Below are positions 53,275 to 62,060 of a DNA stretch of 64,000 bases, piece after piece; the first letter of the stretch is position 1, and each line of letters opens with the position of its first letter. The stretch comes from Candidatus Hydrogenedentota bacterium. GTDB taxonomy: Bacteria > Hydrogenedentota > Hydrogenedentia > Hydrogenedentales > CAILVY01. The notes beneath the pieces were generated by a model. The model was not told the origin of the DNA and did not search any database. It saw only the letters and a list, made by a program, of their open reading frames with translations. The stretch is from NCBI GenBank assembly GCA_903837785.1, contig CAILVY010000362.1, forward strand, positions 31,616 to 95,615. The letters run 5' to 3'. A program made the translations under genes and the position numbers.

Positions 53275-55098
53275 ATGCGATCAGGGATTCTGTGCCTGTT
53301 TGTGGCCTTGTGCGCCGCGTCCGTCGGCGGCCAGGACGTGAATTCCGAAATTCACCCGGAGAGACTGCGGCCGCAAGGCGAACGTTACGAAGCGGACGTG
53401 CCCGATACGCTCGACCTCGCCGACCGCGCACGCCTCGCCGTGCATGGCCTCAGCAGCTTTCTGAATCCTGATGCCCAATTCGCGCCCTACGGCCACACGT
53501 ACTTCAATGCGAATCCGCCGTACATGTCGGACATGCCCGGCGGCCCGCCAAACTGGGGGAAGATCGCCGAAAGCCTGCTCATGGCGCGTGTGATGTCCGG
53601 CAGCGAAGAGAACCTTGAAGTGGATGCCAAAATGCTGGCGGGCATGCTCGCCTCGCCCTGGATGACGCTCAATCCCGTCGCGCCCACGCCCGTCTCTCGC
53701 GCCATGCTCGCGCTGATGGCCCTGTATCAGCTTGATCCAAATCCGGCCCTGAAGAACCGGATCGACGACATGGCGCTCGCCCATATCCGCGCCGCGCGCC
53801 CGGCCGGCGACGGAATGTTCTTTAATAATGAGATGCCCGACCGGCGGGAAACCGCCCTGGGCGTCAACGGCACCTGGATGCCCGTCTTCATTCAGGGCAG
53901 TGCGATCCGGCCATTGACCCGCTGGTCGCTACTGGCAGGAAACGCGCCCTGCATGGATCTCGCCTCGAAGCTCGCGCAGCACCTCCTGAATCCCGAACTG
54001 TGGGTGCCCGAAGCGGAACCCAAGGCCGTTGTGGGCGCCGAGCACGGCCATTTCGCCGGACATCATCATTCGTATACGCAAGGACTCCTCGGACTCCTCT
54101 ACTATGCCGAGGCTGCCCGCGATGCCCGGCTCAAGCAGTTCGTGCGCGACAGCTACGAGTACATGCGCAATTTCGGCATCGGCCGCATCGGACTCTTCGG
54201 CGAAGGCTGCACGACGGGCGACATGACCCTGCTTGCCCTGAAGCTCAGCCGGGCGGGCGTCGGCGACTACTGGGACGACGCCGATCAGTACGTGCGTAAT
54301 CATCTCGCCGAACTACAGATAACCGGCGCCGAGAAACTCCGGCAAGCCTGTACCGCCATGCCGTCCGGACGCGGCAAGAACGACACGACCCAAGGCGCTT
54401 TTGACCCGGCGAACGAAACACGCGACGAGGTTATCGAGCGTAATGTCGGCGTTTTCCTCTCGGACGGAACGCATCCCACCCGCATCCCCGAACTCTGCTT
54501 CCTGTACACGATCTGCTGCACGGGCAATTGCACGCCGGCGCTCTACGCGGCCTGGGAATCCATCGTGACTTGCGAAGACGGACTCTCAGAAGTCAATCTC
54601 CTGCTGAACCGCGCCTCGCCATGGCTCGATGTGGACAGCTGCCTCCCGTTTGAGGGCAAAGTGCTGATTCGAAACAAGACCGCCGGGAAGATCGCCGTGC
54701 GGTTGCCAGGATGGGTGGATCGCGCGGCCGTCGATGTGCAAGTGAACGGTCAGGCAGTGACGCCCGTCTGGCTCGGAAAACGAATGCTGCTGCAAACATT
54801 GACGCCCGGCGACGCTATTCACATCTCCTTTCCCGTGGCCGAAACTGTGGAAAAGTACACGCTCAAATGGAAGCAATCGGAATTCTGGAAGGAATCCACG
54901 AATCCCGGCAACGCCTGGGAACCCTTGAAGGAGCCCGCCCAATACACCTGCCGATTCCGCGGCAATACGCTCATCGAGATCACCCCGCGCGACGAAGGAA
55001 ACGGCTTCCCCCTGTACGAACGAGACAATCTCAAACAGCCCGGCGCTCCCATGAAGAAGACAACACGTTTCGTTCCGCAGGTTCTTCTGAAGTGGTGA
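53275..55098 (+). CDS. GH127-like (alpha/alpha)6-barrel protein
   Basis: 607 residues if started at the ATG at 53275 (GGAGAG 7 nt upstream; alternatives at 53269 and 53221). The ORF-track start at 52651 is the shadow of the preceding gene. Signal peptide MRSGILCLFVALCAASVGG. The barrel is helical, followed by a beta C-terminus (VLIRNKTAGKIAVRLPGWV, QVNGQAV). The segment YTICCTGNC matches the paired cysteines that bind zinc in GH127 beta-L-arabinofuranosidases, and RLPGWV is also typical there. Activity is plausibly on arabinofuranose, but overall similarity may be distant. Confidence 0.75.
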   Translation: MRSGILCLFVALCAASVGGQDVNSEIHPERLRPQGERYEADVPDTLDLADRARLAVHGLSSFLNPDAQFAPYGHTYFNANPPYMSDMPGGPPNWGKIAESLLMARVMSGSEENLEVDAKMLAGMLASPWMTLNPVAPTPVSRAMLALMALYQLDPNPALKNRIDDMALAHIRAARPAGDGMFFNNEMPDRRETALGVNGTWMPVFIQGSAIRPLTRWSLLAGNAPCMDLASKLAQHLLNPELWVPEAEPKAVVGAEHGHFAGHHHSYTQGLLGLLYYAEAARDARLKQFVRDSYEYMRNFGIGRIGLFGEGCTTGDMTLLALKLSRAGVGDYWDDADQYVRNHLAELQITGAEKLRQACTAMPSGRGKNDTTQGAFDPANETRDEVIERNVGVFLSDGTHPTRIPELCFLYTICCTGNCTPALYAAWESIVTCEDGLSEVNLLLNRASPWLDVDSCLPFEGKVLIRNKTAGKIAVRLPGWVDRAAVDVQVNGQAVTPVWLGKRMLLQTLTPGDAIHISFPVAETVEKYTLKWKQSEFWKESTNPGNAWEPLKEPAQYTCRFRGNTLIEITPRDEGNGFPLYERDNLKQPGAPMKKTTRFVPQVLLKW

Positions 55099-55198
55099 TG
55101 GCTGCGCATTCTTGCGGCGGTCCTGCCCCCGGAAGCGTGCCGCCAGGCCGAACACCGGCGAGCAGCGAAAGCGCTATTGTCATCGGGAGGACGTGATC

Positions 55199-57979
55199 AT
55201 GCCCATCCTTGCACTGATACTCTGTATGCAGTTCACACAATCACCGGCGCCGCCGCCCGGCGAGGGAAGCTCCGCCTGGTTCGGCAAGCAGCCGCCGCTG
55301 GGCGCCCAGGACGAACGCAGGCACCTGTTCCGGCCGTATTCCGCGGTGGAGCTGGACTATCTCGCGGCCAACTACTGCGAGAACCTGCTCGACAAGCGCC
55401 TCAACATCACCAGCTACACCCATCAGGGTTTCGACAGCAACCGATGGGACGCCTGGCATCTTCAGTTCCCGGACGATGCCGCACGCCTGGTCGAATCGCT
55501 TGTCTGGGAAGACGAATACTCGGGGATTGCCCGCCTGGAAACCGTGCGCAGGATCGCACTCGGCCTGCTCGCGGCCCACATTCCCGGCACGCAGGGTTAT
55601 CACTTCTTCCGGCATCGAACGGGCGGAAAAACCTATCTCATCTTTGATCATCCCGGCGGCGAAGGGCGCCTGCTGCTGTCCACCTGGGGCGATGAGATCC
55701 AGGGCTTGGCCAGCATAGGATTTCGTGCGCGATTCGGCGGCGCGTGGTTCGAGCAAAAGGACTTCGCGAGAAACGATGTACCAGCGGATGCCGCCACGCC
55801 CGCGGTTGCGCGCGCTCCGGAATACTGGAACGAGTCGCCGTTCATATTCACCCGCGACTTTCAGGCCCCCGATCGCGCAGTGCGCTTCACCGGCCGCTAT
55901 TGGCTGAGCGATGAGGACAAACCCATCGAATGCGCCTATGAGTCGGCCGACGCGGAAGAACTGGCCATAGAGATCGGCGAACCGGGCAAGTCCATTCCGC
56001 TGCTCTGGGATGCCGCCGCGCCCGGCATCATTGAGTTTGGCGACCGCAAGACCCTGTGGCGCTCGGACAAGGACGGCGCCCAAGTCATGCACACGCCCGA
56101 ATGCCGCTACCTCGTGCTGCGCAAGGACGCGACCTGGGCCTGCCCCGGCTATGGCTCGTGCCTCCTGGTCCTCTGGGAAGGACAACCGGCGGCCATCGAA
56201 GCCGTGCCGGGAAACGGATTCGGCCAAATTCGGATTCTCTATGCGAAACAGAATGCCGCCGTCAAAGGCCGTGTTTGGCTCTATCCCTTCCATTGGATCA
56301 ATCCGGACGACTTCGACTACGTGTTCCGAAACGCGGAATCCTTCCTTGCGCAGGGCCGCCTGTTACACAATGGATTCCCGTCGCAACAAATGATAAACGC
56401 CATTCCTTCGGGACTGGCTGCCGCGGCCTTCCTCCTGTCCAAGTACCGCGACCCCTCGGCGCAAACCGTCCGGATCGAGGCGCTCAACACCGTCGATGCC
56501 TTCCTCGAACCGGAACATAAGAACCGCCGCTTCGCCCGCCTCTTCCTCGAGGTGAAAGCCGCCGCCTGGATGACGCAACTCGGAAAACTCACGAACGATG
56601 CCGCCATCGCGGACGAGTACGCGGCCTGGGTGAAGCTCACGATGGAACGCCTGCTCTCGCCCGAGGCAGGCTATGACGGAACAGCGTGGCCGGACGGATG
56701 GACTCACTTCAACAACATGAAGGCCACGTGGCTGGCGCACGAGGCCACCGGCATCCCCGCGTATCGGGACGCCTATGAACGCGCCATGGCCGTTTACTCC
56801 ATTGATGCAAAGGGCGTCTATCGCCATGGCGAAGCCCTCAAAGCCCCGGGTGGCTTCGAAGTCTACGCCGGCGCCCTGCCCATGGCCGTGTGGGGGCACT
56901 GGGGGTTGAAGGACCGCGTCGATCAACTCATCACGCTTCAGGTCCCGAACGGATGGCATCATCCCGAGATTCCCGTGGCCGATCTCTGGAACGACGCGGG
57001 CGCGGGGCCGTGGTCACAGGACGATGCGCAGCCCGACATGATCGGCTACATGCTTCGGGGATACGACCTGCCGCGCTCGCCCAAGCGGCTCTTGCCCACC
57101 GGCGCGTTTCCGACTTCCTCCGAGGCAGGCGCCTTCGAGGCGACCTACGCGCCGATCGTGGACAACCCCTTCTTCCTCGCAGGGCCACGGGTCGACAAGG
57201 AGCTCAAGGAAGGCGAACTCCCGCCGGTTCCACAAGTCAAGACAGTTGAAATCGATCTCTCGGGCCAAAACGCCACGCCGCCCTGCATCACCCAGCGCAT
57301 CGATGTCACTGGCGCGGCTGGCGCCGCCCTCGACATGGGCATGGCGCGCGGAGCGTATCTTGTCGAGGCGTCGCCCGACGGCGAACACTGGTTCCCGCGG
57401 CTGGACACGTGGTGCGACAAACCCACCGCCCGTTCCGTCGATTTGTCCTTTCTTGTTGGGGCGCGCGATGAACTCGTCCGCACCCTGACGCTCGCGCCGC
57501 CGGACGATACCCCCTTCCTGCAATCCGCCGTCAACGACGCCATCGTTCGAACCCATTGCCGCTGCGTCACGCCGGAAGGAAGCCTCGTCTACCGCTTCGA
57601 CTTGCCCGGCGTGGAACAATGTCACATCGAATTCCTGCTGGGCAACAACTATCGGATCGACCTCTCCCGTGACGGCCAGTCCTGGGACGAAGCACTGTCC
57701 CCCGGCCAAATCACCCCCTCCAAAGCCGACAACCAGAAGAACGCCGGCTGGATTCGGATGGTCGATGCGAGCGCGTATGCCCGCTCGGAGGCCAAAGTCT
57801 TCGTGCGCTTTCGCAACGCAGGAAACGACCCCGCTTACGGCGGCGAACCCGCCTTTCTCCGCCGCGTGACGATCTACTCTGCGTACAAAGCCGCGACGAT
57901 CCATGTGCGGGTGAGGACCGCTCCCTACGCAAGGCAGCAGGGCTTTGTGGCGGAGTGGCTGCGCCTGCGCACGTGGTAA
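55199..57979 (+). CDS. Large exported protein of unknown function
   Basis: 926 residues from the ATG at 55199 (GGGAGG 9 nt upstream); the earlier ATG at 55112 lacks an SD. The N-terminus (MPILALILCMQFTQSPAPPP) is a short signal peptide. Residues ~40-400 are beta-rich, ~405-660 are helical and barrel-like (TAWPDGWTHFNNMKATWLAHEATG), and the last ~250 residues hold two beta-sandwich segments that look like discoidin/CBM modules (VDLSFLVGARDELVRTLTLAP, YRIDLSRDGQSWDEAL, VFVRFRNAG). I do not recognise the family. The position at the end of the rhamnogalacturonan cluster suggests a polysaccharide lyase or hydrolase. Confidence 0.75.
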   Translation: MPILALILCMQFTQSPAPPPGEGSSAWFGKQPPLGAQDERRHLFRPYSAVELDYLAANYCENLLDKRLNITSYTHQGFDSNRWDAWHLQFPDDAARLVESLVWEDEYSGIARLETVRRIALGLLAAHIPGTQGYHFFRHRTGGKTYLIFDHPGGEGRLLLSTWGDEIQGLASIGFRARFGGAWFEQKDFARNDVPADAATPAVARAPEYWNESPFIFTRDFQAPDRAVRFTGRYWLSDEDKPIECAYESADAEELAIEIGEPGKSIPLLWDAAAPGIIEFGDRKTLWRSDKDGAQVMHTPECRYLVLRKDATWACPGYGSCLLVLWEGQPAAIEAVPGNGFGQIRILYAKQNAAVKGRVWLYPFHWINPDDFDYVFRNAESFLAQGRLLHNGFPSQQMINAIPSGLAAAAFLLSKYRDPSAQTVRIEALNTVDAFLEPEHKNRRFARLFLEVKAAAWMTQLGKLTNDAAIADEYAAWVKLTMERLLSPEAGYDGTAWPDGWTHFNNMKATWLAHEATGIPAYRDAYERAMAVYSIDAKGVYRHGEALKAPGGFEVYAGALPMAVWGHWGLKDRVDQLITLQVPNGWHHPEIPVADLWNDAGAGPWSQDDAQPDMIGYMLRGYDLPRSPKRLLPTGAFPTSSEAGAFEATYAPIVDNPFFLAGPRVDKELKEGELPPVPQVKTVEIDLSGQNATPPCITQRIDVTGAAGAALDMGMARGAYLVEASPDGEHWFPRLDTWCDKPTARSVDLSFLVGARDELVRTLTLAPPDDTPFLQSAVNDAIVRTHCRCVTPEGSLVYRFDLPGVEQCHIEFLLGNNYRIDLSRDGQSWDEALSPGQITPSKADNQKNAGWIRMVDASAYARSEAKVFVRFRNAGNDPAYGGEPAFLRRVTIYSAYKAATIHVRVRTAPYARQQGFVAEWLRLRTW

Positions 57980-57997
57980 AGTCGGCTGCGGCCCCGC

Positions 57998-60040
57998 CTA
58001 CCGGTGGCGCACTGTGGCGAACACGGCCATGGACTTCGGCGCGAGCGTAAAGAAGTCACCGGACACGAACGGCGCGGTTTCCGCCGGCAGGATGTCGTTC
58101 GGCGCGGCGTTCGCTGTGTTGATGCGCACCTGCCAGTGTCCCGGCGGAACAGCAAAAGGAACCTCTTTATCCGTGCTGTTGAACATGAGGTAGAGGCCGA
58201 TGTCCGCATTCTCCTTGGGATGGATGCGGCAGGCGAGATGCGAGTCCTGCGCATGCCATTCCACCGGCGAGCCGTCGGGTGAAAACCAGAGCAGATCGGC
58301 GGCTTCCTCGGGGATGCCCTCTACCACCCCCTCGAAGTACTTGCAGCGCGAGAAGACCCGATTCTCCTTGCGGAAGGCGATGACCTCGCGCGTGAACCGA
58401 AGTATCTCGCGGTTTCTTTCGACGAGGCTCCAATTCAGCCAGGAAATCTCGTTATCCTGGCAATATGCGTTGTTGTTGCCCCGTTGCGTACGGCCGAATT
58501 CGTCGCCCCCAAGCAGCATCGGAACCCCGAGCGAGAGAAACAGCGTCGCGATGTAGTTCTTGCGCATGCGCAGCCGCAGCGCGTTGATCGCCGGATCGTC
58601 CGTCTCGCCTTCGGCCCCGCAGTTCCAGCTGAAATTCTCGTCCTGGCCATCCCGGTTGTTCTCGCCGTTGGCCTCGTTGTGCTTCTCGTTGTAGGAAACG
58701 AGATCGTACAGCGTAAAGCCGTCGTGGCACGTGATGAAATTGATGCTGTTCTCTGGCGTGCGGCTCGTGACCCGATATAGATCGCTGCTGCCCGTGATCC
58801 GCGAGGCAAACACCCCGCGCATCCCCGCATCGCCCCGCCAGTAGCGCCGAACGTCGTCCCGATACAGGCCGTTCCATTCGGCCCAGCGCACGCCGCCGAA
58901 GGATCCGACCTGATACGCGCCCCCGGCGTCCCACGCCTCGGCTATCAGCTTCACATCACGAAGCACCGGATCCTCGGAGATTCGGCGCACGAGCGGCGGG
59001 TCCGGGAGCACATGCCCGTACTGATCCCGCCCCAAAATCGAGGCAAGGTCGAACCGGAACCCGTCGATATGCATGACCGCCACCCAGTAGCGTAGGCAGT
59101 CGAGAATGAAATCGTGGACAAGCGGATGATTGCAGTTGACTGTGTTGCCGCACCCCGAATAATTGAGGTAGGCCCCGTCATTCAACAGATAGTAGATTGC
59201 ATTGTCGATGCCGCGAAAACAGAGCGTCGGCCCGCGTTCGTCGCCTTCCGACGTGTGGTTGAACACCACATCCAGGATGACTTCGATGCCTGCGAAGTGC
59301 AGCGCATGAATCATGTCCCGGAATTCTTCGAGGTGCTCGAGGCTGATGGCCGAACACGCGTAACGGCCGGCCGGGGCGAAGAAGCCGATGTTGCTGTAGC
59401 CCCAGTAGTTATTCAGCTCCGTGCCCGTGAGCAGGCTGCACCGGCCCAGGAGATTCTCGCCAAATTCCTGGATCGGCAGCAGTTCAACCGCCGTCACGCC
59501 CAGGTCCAGGAGATGCGGGATTTTCTCGATGAGCCCCCGGTACGTTCCGCCGTGGACAACACCTGACGACGCGTGCTTCGTGAAACCGCGCACGTGCGTC
59601 TCGTAAATGATCGTATTCTTCACCGCGATGCGCGGGTGCATGTCGTCGGTCCAGTCCATGGCATCGTGCGCGGTGACGCATTTCATCGAACCATCGTGAA
59701 CGTCGCCGACCATCGCTTTCGCGTAGGGATCCAGGAGATATCCGTCCGGATTGAAGCGATGGCCGTGCTTGGGATCAAAAGGACCGTCCATCCGGTACTT
59801 GTAGTAGACCCCGGGCCGGAGTCCCTTGACGTAAATCGACCACACATCGCCCACGCGATGGTTCTCCGGGTCGAATTCATATTCCCAGGCCGGTTCCCGG
59901 TCTTCGATACGGTTGAACAGCCCCAGCCAGACCCGCGTCGCGTTGCGTGAAAAGATCGTGAACCGCACGCCCTCTTCATAGACTGCCGTGCCCATTGGAT
60001 AGGGACGTCCTGGAATCACCTGTAAATTGGAATAGTCCAT
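57998..60040 (-). CDS. glgX: Glycogen debranching enzyme GlgX (GH13 isoamylase type)
   Basis: 680 residues, cytoplasmic, no signal peptide, AAGGG 9 nt upstream. Residues ~10-130 are a CBM48 (GVRFTIFSRNATRVWLGLF), then the GH13 barrel with DVVFNHT, DGFRFDLA (nucleophile Asp), LIAEAWD (acid/base Glu), and FITCHDG, and a C-terminal beta domain. The long isoamylase-type inserts (NGENNRDGQDENFSWNCG, LLGGDEFGRTQRGNNNAYCQDNE) identify GlgX rather than a branching enzyme. It hydrolyses alpha-1,6 branches of glycogen limit dextrins. It is convergent with the unknown 926-residue gene (18 bp) and is the last gene of a minus-strand set. Confidence 0.95.
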   Translation of the reverse strand: MDYSNLQVIPGRPYPMGTAVYEEGVRFTIFSRNATRVWLGLFNRIEDREPAWEYEFDPENHRVGDVWSIYVKGLRPGVYYKYRMDGPFDPKHGHRFNPDGYLLDPYAKAMVGDVHDGSMKCVTAHDAMDWTDDMHPRIAVKNTIIYETHVRGFTKHASSGVVHGGTYRGLIEKIPHLLDLGVTAVELLPIQEFGENLLGRCSLLTGTELNNYWGYSNIGFFAPAGRYACSAISLEHLEEFRDMIHALHFAGIEVILDVVFNHTSEGDERGPTLCFRGIDNAIYYLLNDGAYLNYSGCGNTVNCNHPLVHDFILDCLRYWVAVMHIDGFRFDLASILGRDQYGHVLPDPPLVRRISEDPVLRDVKLIAEAWDAGGAYQVGSFGGVRWAEWNGLYRDDVRRYWRGDAGMRGVFASRITGSSDLYRVTSRTPENSINFITCHDGFTLYDLVSYNEKHNEANGENNRDGQDENFSWNCGAEGETDDPAINALRLRMRKNYIATLFLSLGVPMLLGGDEFGRTQRGNNNAYCQDNEISWLNWSLVERNREILRFTREVIAFRKENRVFSRCKYFEGVVEGIPEEAADLLWFSPDGSPVEWHAQDSHLACRIHPKENADIGLYLMFNSTDKEVPFAVPPGHWQVRINTANAAPNDILPAETAPFVSGDFFTLAPKSMAVFATVRHR

Positions 60041-60134
60041 TTGCCGCGCCCTTCAACGTGTCTATTGTGCCTGAGCAGAAGGAAGAAGGCAATCCCAGCC
60101 TCTCGGGTGACGCCCAGGCCCGCACTATCCGGGC

Positions 60135-61082
60135 TCAGCCGCGCCGCCCCTCGAGAATCCGGAACATCCACTCCAGATTCTTCAGAAGGCTCTCGCCGCG
60201 CACTGTCGGAACACCCTTGAGACTGTCACGGATCAGCAGGCGCATGAAATCATCCACCAGAACCGTGCTCCGCGCTGTGACAATCCGTGCGCAGAAAACG
60301 CCCTCGCTGTCGCGGCCCGCTTCCACCGTGAAGAGTGAGTCGTTGAACGTGAATTCGCGGATATTCGTGGGTGCCTCGTTTCGATTCCGCGTCTGGAATT
60401 CACAGGCGATGTCCGGCTGTCCCGGAATATGGATCGTCATGGACGCCGTGGCGGCATGTCCGTCAAAACGGTGTTCCAGCGAATCCCACCAGGGTTCCGC
60501 GTCGGGATACCACGCAAGAATGACGCTCAGCACATGCGGCGAAAGATCCGTCCAGATCCGGATTGGATCGGCCGGCCGGCCTTTTGCCGGCGCTTCGAGG
60601 CGCCCGCAGTACCGCGTAATCACGCCGCCGCCGCGCTCGTCCCACAGCCGGCGAAACACCCGGGCAGCCGCGGCATACTGTGCACACACGCCCAACTGCC
60701 GCTGCTGCCGCTCCGCCAGATTCACGAGTTCCAGGGCCTGCGCCTGCAAGGCGGCCACGGTGGCGGACGCATCGTATACAAAGGGCTTCTCGCAGAGCAC
60801 GTGGCATCCCGCCTCCAGGCTCAGCCGCACCTGTTCCGCGTGGCAGGGATGCGGAGAACAGATGTCCACGAAATCCGGCTGCTCCTTCAGCAGTAGTCGT
60901 CGCAGGTCCGTGTAGCCTCGCCCGCGAAAACCGACGGTTTCCTGAAGAATGGCTTGCGTGCGCGCCACGGATTCGTTGGACGTCCCGACAAACGCGCAAA
61001 CTTCGGCTCCTTCCAGAGTCCACCAGTTCGCGTGATGCTTCCCGATTCCGCTTGCGCCGATGATTGCTATCCGTGCCGCCAT
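60135..61082 (-). CDS. Gfo/Idh/MocA family NAD(P)-dependent oxidoreductase
   Basis: 315 residues from the ATG at 61082 (GAGGAG 8 nt upstream); the ORF start at 61316 lies inside the preceding gene. The Rossmann motif is slightly unusual (IAIIGASGIGKHHANWW), followed by FVDICSPHPCHAEQV and the family's CEKPF. The start overlaps the end of the peptidase MA gene by 16 bp, so the two are co-transcribed. Members act on sugars, inositols, or glycosidic 3-keto intermediates; the substrate here cannot be read. GlgX lies 94 bp downstream. Confidence 0.92.
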   Translation of the reverse strand: MAARIAIIGASGIGKHHANWWTLEGAEVCAFVGTSNESVARTQAILQETVGFRGRGYTDLRRLLLKEQPDFVDICSPHPCHAEQVRLSLEAGCHVLCEKPFVYDASATVAALQAQALELVNLAERQQRQLGVCAQYAAAARVFRRLWDERGGGVITRYCGRLEAPAKGRPADPIRIWTDLSPHVLSVILAWYPDAEPWWDSLEHRFDGHAATASMTIHIPGQPDIACEFQTRNRNEAPTNIREFTFNDSLFTVEAGRDSEGVFCARIVTARSTVLVDDFMRLLIRDSLKGVPTVRGESLLKNLEWMFRILEGRRG

Positions 61083-62053
61083 GAATCGTGCTCCTCGTCG
61101 TGTGTCCCCCCCTTCCAGGCATCCGGATCCTCCACCACCTCTTCCCAGGAAAACGGGTGAATGCCAAGGGCCGACTCTTCCGCTTCTTCCGCCGCCATCC
61201 GCGCGATGATGCGCCGCGATGCAAAATGCTTGCGGATATACGCGATCACCAGGAGCACGGCGACCGGCGCGAAGAAGGAGCCCGACGCGAGCGACGCGAG
61301 CAGCGCGATGAACCACAGTGAGTGAACGTAAGCGTCCCAGAACTCGGTCAACGACTTGCCCGCGAATCGCTGCAGGGCATCGGCAAAGGACATCTCCTTC
61401 GTGCCGAACACGATCTTCCAGAAGTTCTCTTCGCCAACCCAGCGCCGCAGGAAACGTGTCATCGAGAGCCCCTGCGCGTAGGCCTCGCCAAACTCCATCT
61501 CGTCGCCCGGCGCCAGAAACGCAAACTCGAGCTTGCGGTAATCGATCAGGCGGCCCGTCATGAAGAGCCGCGCCATCGTGAAAAGGCTGTCCCAGTGGTG
61601 TTCATTCGCCAGGCTCATGGCGATCCCTTCGTTGAGCCACGGCGGTATCGCGTCCGGATTGGCGTTGCGATAGAGCAGAATGTGAACCAGCTCGTGGCGC
61701 AATGTGCCCGGATAGTCGCCGGTGATCGGCTGAAGCCGAGGCCCCTTCACGACAATGAAGCCCTCGCGGGGTTTCGCGATGCCCGTGACGGAAAGCTGAG
61801 AGAAGCGGCTGGCATAACCCAGGAACTCGTCGTAGCTGTGGGCAATGATCACCCGGATCGGCGCTTCCCCCATGGGCAGCCGCTTGGAGAACTCGTTCAC
61901 CGCCTGGTTCAGCACCTCCATGCTCTGCTGCGCCACTTCAAGATCGTCGGCATGATATTCGACGCGAATGTTCTTCTGCGCCAACACGCCGGACTGCGCC
62001 GCCGCCGAAATCAGGATCAGGACCGCGCAGCCTATGAGAACCCGGCATTTCAT
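61067..62053 (-). CDS. Peptidase MA-like zinc metalloprotease with C-terminal membrane segment
   Basis: 328 residues from the ATG at 62053, which begins a signal peptide (MKCRVLIGCAVLILISAAA); the ATG at 62071 overlaps the previous gene and is the alternative. The gluzincin site is clear: HELVH (~120-124) and WLNEG with the third ligand Glu (~142). The region LWFIALLASLASGSFFAPVAVLLVIAYI near ~247-275 makes one or two transmembrane helices, followed by a charged cytoplasmic tail. It would cleave peptides at the outer face of the membrane. Peptidase MA-like proteins of this layout are common in PVC bacteria but their targets are not known. The next gene overlaps its 3' end. Confidence 0.85.
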   Translation of the reverse strand: MKCRVLIGCAVLILISAAAQSGVLAQKNIRVEYHADDLEVAQQSMEVLNQAVNEFSKRLPMGEAPIRVIIAHSYDEFLGYASRFSQLSVTGIAKPREGFIVVKGPRLQPITGDYPGTLRHELVHILLYRNANPDAIPPWLNEGIAMSLANEHHWDSLFTMARLFMTGRLIDYRKLEFAFLAPGDEMEFGEAYAQGLSMTRFLRRWVGEENFWKIVFGTKEMSFADALQRFAGKSLTEFWDAYVHSLWFIALLASLASGSFFAPVAVLLVIAYIRKHFASRRIIARMAAEEAEESALGIHPFSWEEVVEDPDAWKGGTHDEEHDSWRHG

Positions 62054-62060
62054 AACTCGA

